DNA of 18,268 bases from Castellaniella sp. UBA6218 (lineage in GTDB: Bacteria; Pseudomonadota; Gammaproteobacteria; Burkholderiales; Burkholderiaceae_B). Numbering within the stretch: the first letter of the stretch is position 1; the number at the start of each line of letters is the position of its first letter. Positions 17,235-18,268 of this stretch are shown piece by piece. Location: NCBI GenBank assembly GCA_002421865.1, contig DISE01000084.1, forward strand, positions 3,203 through 21,470, given 5' to 3'. The notes beneath the pieces are model-generated. The model had not been told where the DNA came from. It saw only the letters and a list, made by a program, of their open reading frames with translations, and did no database searches. The position numbers and the translations under genes were made by a program.

Positions 17235-18085
17235 CGCCGACAGCCAGGCGCGAGGTCGTCGAGCAGTTGGTGGAATCGAAGCTCTCGATCACACGTGCCT
17301 GTCAGATTGCTGGCCTATCGCGGGCGGCGTATTACAAGAGGCCAACTCCGGCGCAGCAACGCGATGCCGAGGTCATTGATGCGCTCAATGCGATCGTGAC
17401 CCGGCATGGTCGCTGGGGGTTCTGGAAGTGCTTCACGCGGCTGCGGCTCGATGGTCGTTGCTGGAACAAAAAACGGGTTCACCGGGTGTACTGCGAGATG
17501 GGATTGAATTTGCCTCGACGCTGCAAGAAACGGCTGACTGACCGGCCTCGTCAGTCGCTGGACCATTCCCTGGAGCCAAACCGCTGCTGGGCATTGGACT
17601 TCATGCACGATGCCTTGTATTGTGGCCGACGCTTCCGGACGTTGAACGTGATCGACGAGGCCAACCGGGAATGCCTGGCTATCGAGGTTGGCACATCCAT
17701 CCCTTCGGCACGCTTGATCCGCGTGCTCAACAGCCTGATCAATTGCTATGGGGCTCCTGAGGCCATACGGCTGGACAATGGGCCGGAGATGGTCTCGCTG
17801 GCGTTCACCGAATGGGCTGCGGCCCGAGGCATCGCTGTGCGTTATATCCAGCCAGGCAAACCGAATCAGAATGCGTTCATCGAGCGCTTCAACAAGACGT
17901 ATCGCACTGAGGTGCTCGATGCGCACCTGTTCGCCAATCTGCAGCAGGTGCAGACGATCACCGAGCAATGGCTGATCGATTACAACGAATACCGCCCACA
18001 TGACTCGTTGGGCGGCGTCCCGCCGGTGCAGTTTATGCCCCGGCTAACCCTTGCTCCGAAACTCTATCAGCCGCTGTCTACTTGA
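17226..18085 (+). CDS. IS3-family transposase OrfB (DDE catalytic part), translated as OrfAB by -1 frameshift
   Basis: The frame -1 to orfA runs to TGA 18083-18085. Reading from the A-run at 17226-17228 it gives ILTPTARREVVEQLVESK and then continues into the IS3 OrfB helix-turn-helix (TRACQIAGLSRAAYYKR) and RNase H-like domain. The catalytic residues are in WALDFMHDAL (first Asp), RLDNGPEM (second Asp) and NAFIERFNKTYR (Glu); YNEYRPHDSLGGVPP is the family C-terminus. A TTG at 17267 could give an independent OrfB of 272 residues. The start shown is the frameshift point, not an initiation codon. The frame is intact, so the element may still be active. Confidence 0.88.
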
Positions 18086-18099
18086 CGGGGGAGCTTACG
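18075..18099. repeat. right terminal inverted repeat of the IS3-family element
   Basis: Starts TGTCTACT and ends GGGGGAGCTTACG on the plus strand, the inverted counterpart of 16899-16923; it overlaps the last codons and stop of orfB. Confidence 0.85.
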
Positions 18100-18268
18100 A
18101 TCCGACCGATCTATACCGCCGTCAGCGCCGAAGCTGCTCAGGCCGAACTTGAGGCCTTTGCAGACGGTCCCTGGGGGCAGAAATTCCCGACCGTCAGCGC
18201 GGCATGGCGCAATGCCTGGGACCGGGTGATTCCGTTTTTTGCCTTCCCGCCGGCCGTGCGCCGTGTGA
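18100..18268 (+). pseudogene. IS256-family (mutator-type) transposase fragment, cut by the IS end and by the window
   Basis: Reading from 18100 the frame gives IRPIYTAVSAEAAQAELEAF, then ADGPWGQKFPTVSAAWRNAW and DRVIPFFAFPPAVRRV. This matches the internal region of IS256-family transposases just before the (I)YTTNAIE motif. The N-terminal half is missing: it is replaced by the IS3 element, and the sequence left of that element is not IS256. The last bases GTGTGA are not a stop in this frame; the window ends one base into the next codon. Whether the rest of the gene is intact is not visible. Confidence 0.85.

Larger units (their letters stand above)
16899..18099 (+). mobile_element. complete IS3-family insertion sequence, IS407-like group, 1201 bp
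   Basis: Terminal inverted repeats of 25 nt lie at 16899-16923 and 18075-18099. Both begin CGTAAGCTCCCCC and end AGTAGACA when read inward, with 21 of 25 positions identical. They enclose the two overlapping transposase frames orfA and orfB in the IS3 arrangement. The exact outer base is uncertain by one or two nucleotides. No direct target duplication is seen: bases before the left end (ATGGGAC) and after the right end (ATCCGACC) do not match. Confidence 0.88.

Noticed and set aside
18266..18268. TGA at the window end as stop of the IS256 fragment
   Set aside because: The codon frame set by the IS256 match reads CGT GTG A, so the TGA is out of frame and the gene runs past the window.

Overview
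The window is GC-rich (roughly 65-70 percent G+C by eye) with dense genes, G/C-ending codons and short intergenic gaps. The gene content (ArgP/LysE pair, ALDH7-type aldehyde dehydrogenase, MgtA, MiaE, YnfM-like MFS) suggests a betaproteobacterium of the Burkholderiales, perhaps Alcaligenaceae. That placement is inferred from style and gene set, not from a marker gene.

Layout. 1-477 is the end of a methyl-accepting chemotaxis protein. 474-2200 is a divergent pair: a LysE/ArgO-type basic amino acid exporter and an ArgP/LysG-type LysR regulator, sharing an AT-rich promoter region with a dyad. 2197-6732 is a four-gene minus-strand operon, tightly coupled: FAD oxidoreductase, XRE-cupin regulator, ornithine cyclodeaminase/mu-crystallin-family reductase, and thiamine-diphosphate enzyme. 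Facing it at 6926-8422 is an ALDH7 (antiquitin/AmaB-type) dehydrogenase. Together with the exporter pair these genes look like a lysine or pipecolate catabolism and homeostasis island: ketimine reduction to a cyclic imino acid, FAD-dependent oxidation to the semialdehyde/imine, and oxidation to 2-aminoadipate. The role of the thiamine-diphosphate enzyme is not obvious.

8535-11300 encodes an MgtA-type Mg2+ P-type ATPase on the minus strand. Directly upstream, at 11335-11373, is a short proline-rich ORF, MNPDPQPRKPPS, that resembles the enterobacterial MgtL leader peptide. The end of this ORF can join either of two mutually exclusive hairpins, one of which hides the mgtA ribosome binding site. 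This leader is the most interesting item in the window. 11804-13059 holds a TRIC/UPF0126 channel-like protein and a RhtB/LysE-family exporter; 13109-15020 holds miaE and an MFS transporter on the other strand.

15079-16209 is a class II Fic protein (DUF4172-like N-terminus, winged-helix-like C-terminus). Its promoter places the transcription start at or next to the start codon, and TGCGGTGA-type sites flank the promoter, suggesting a leaderless, autoregulated gene. From 16538 to the end is an insertion-sequence nest: an IS3-family transposase remnant, a complete IS3-family element (IS407-like, 16899-18099) with terminal inverted repeats and a frameshift window, and a piece of an IS256-family transposase running off the window. 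No tRNA, rRNA or CRISPR array was seen.
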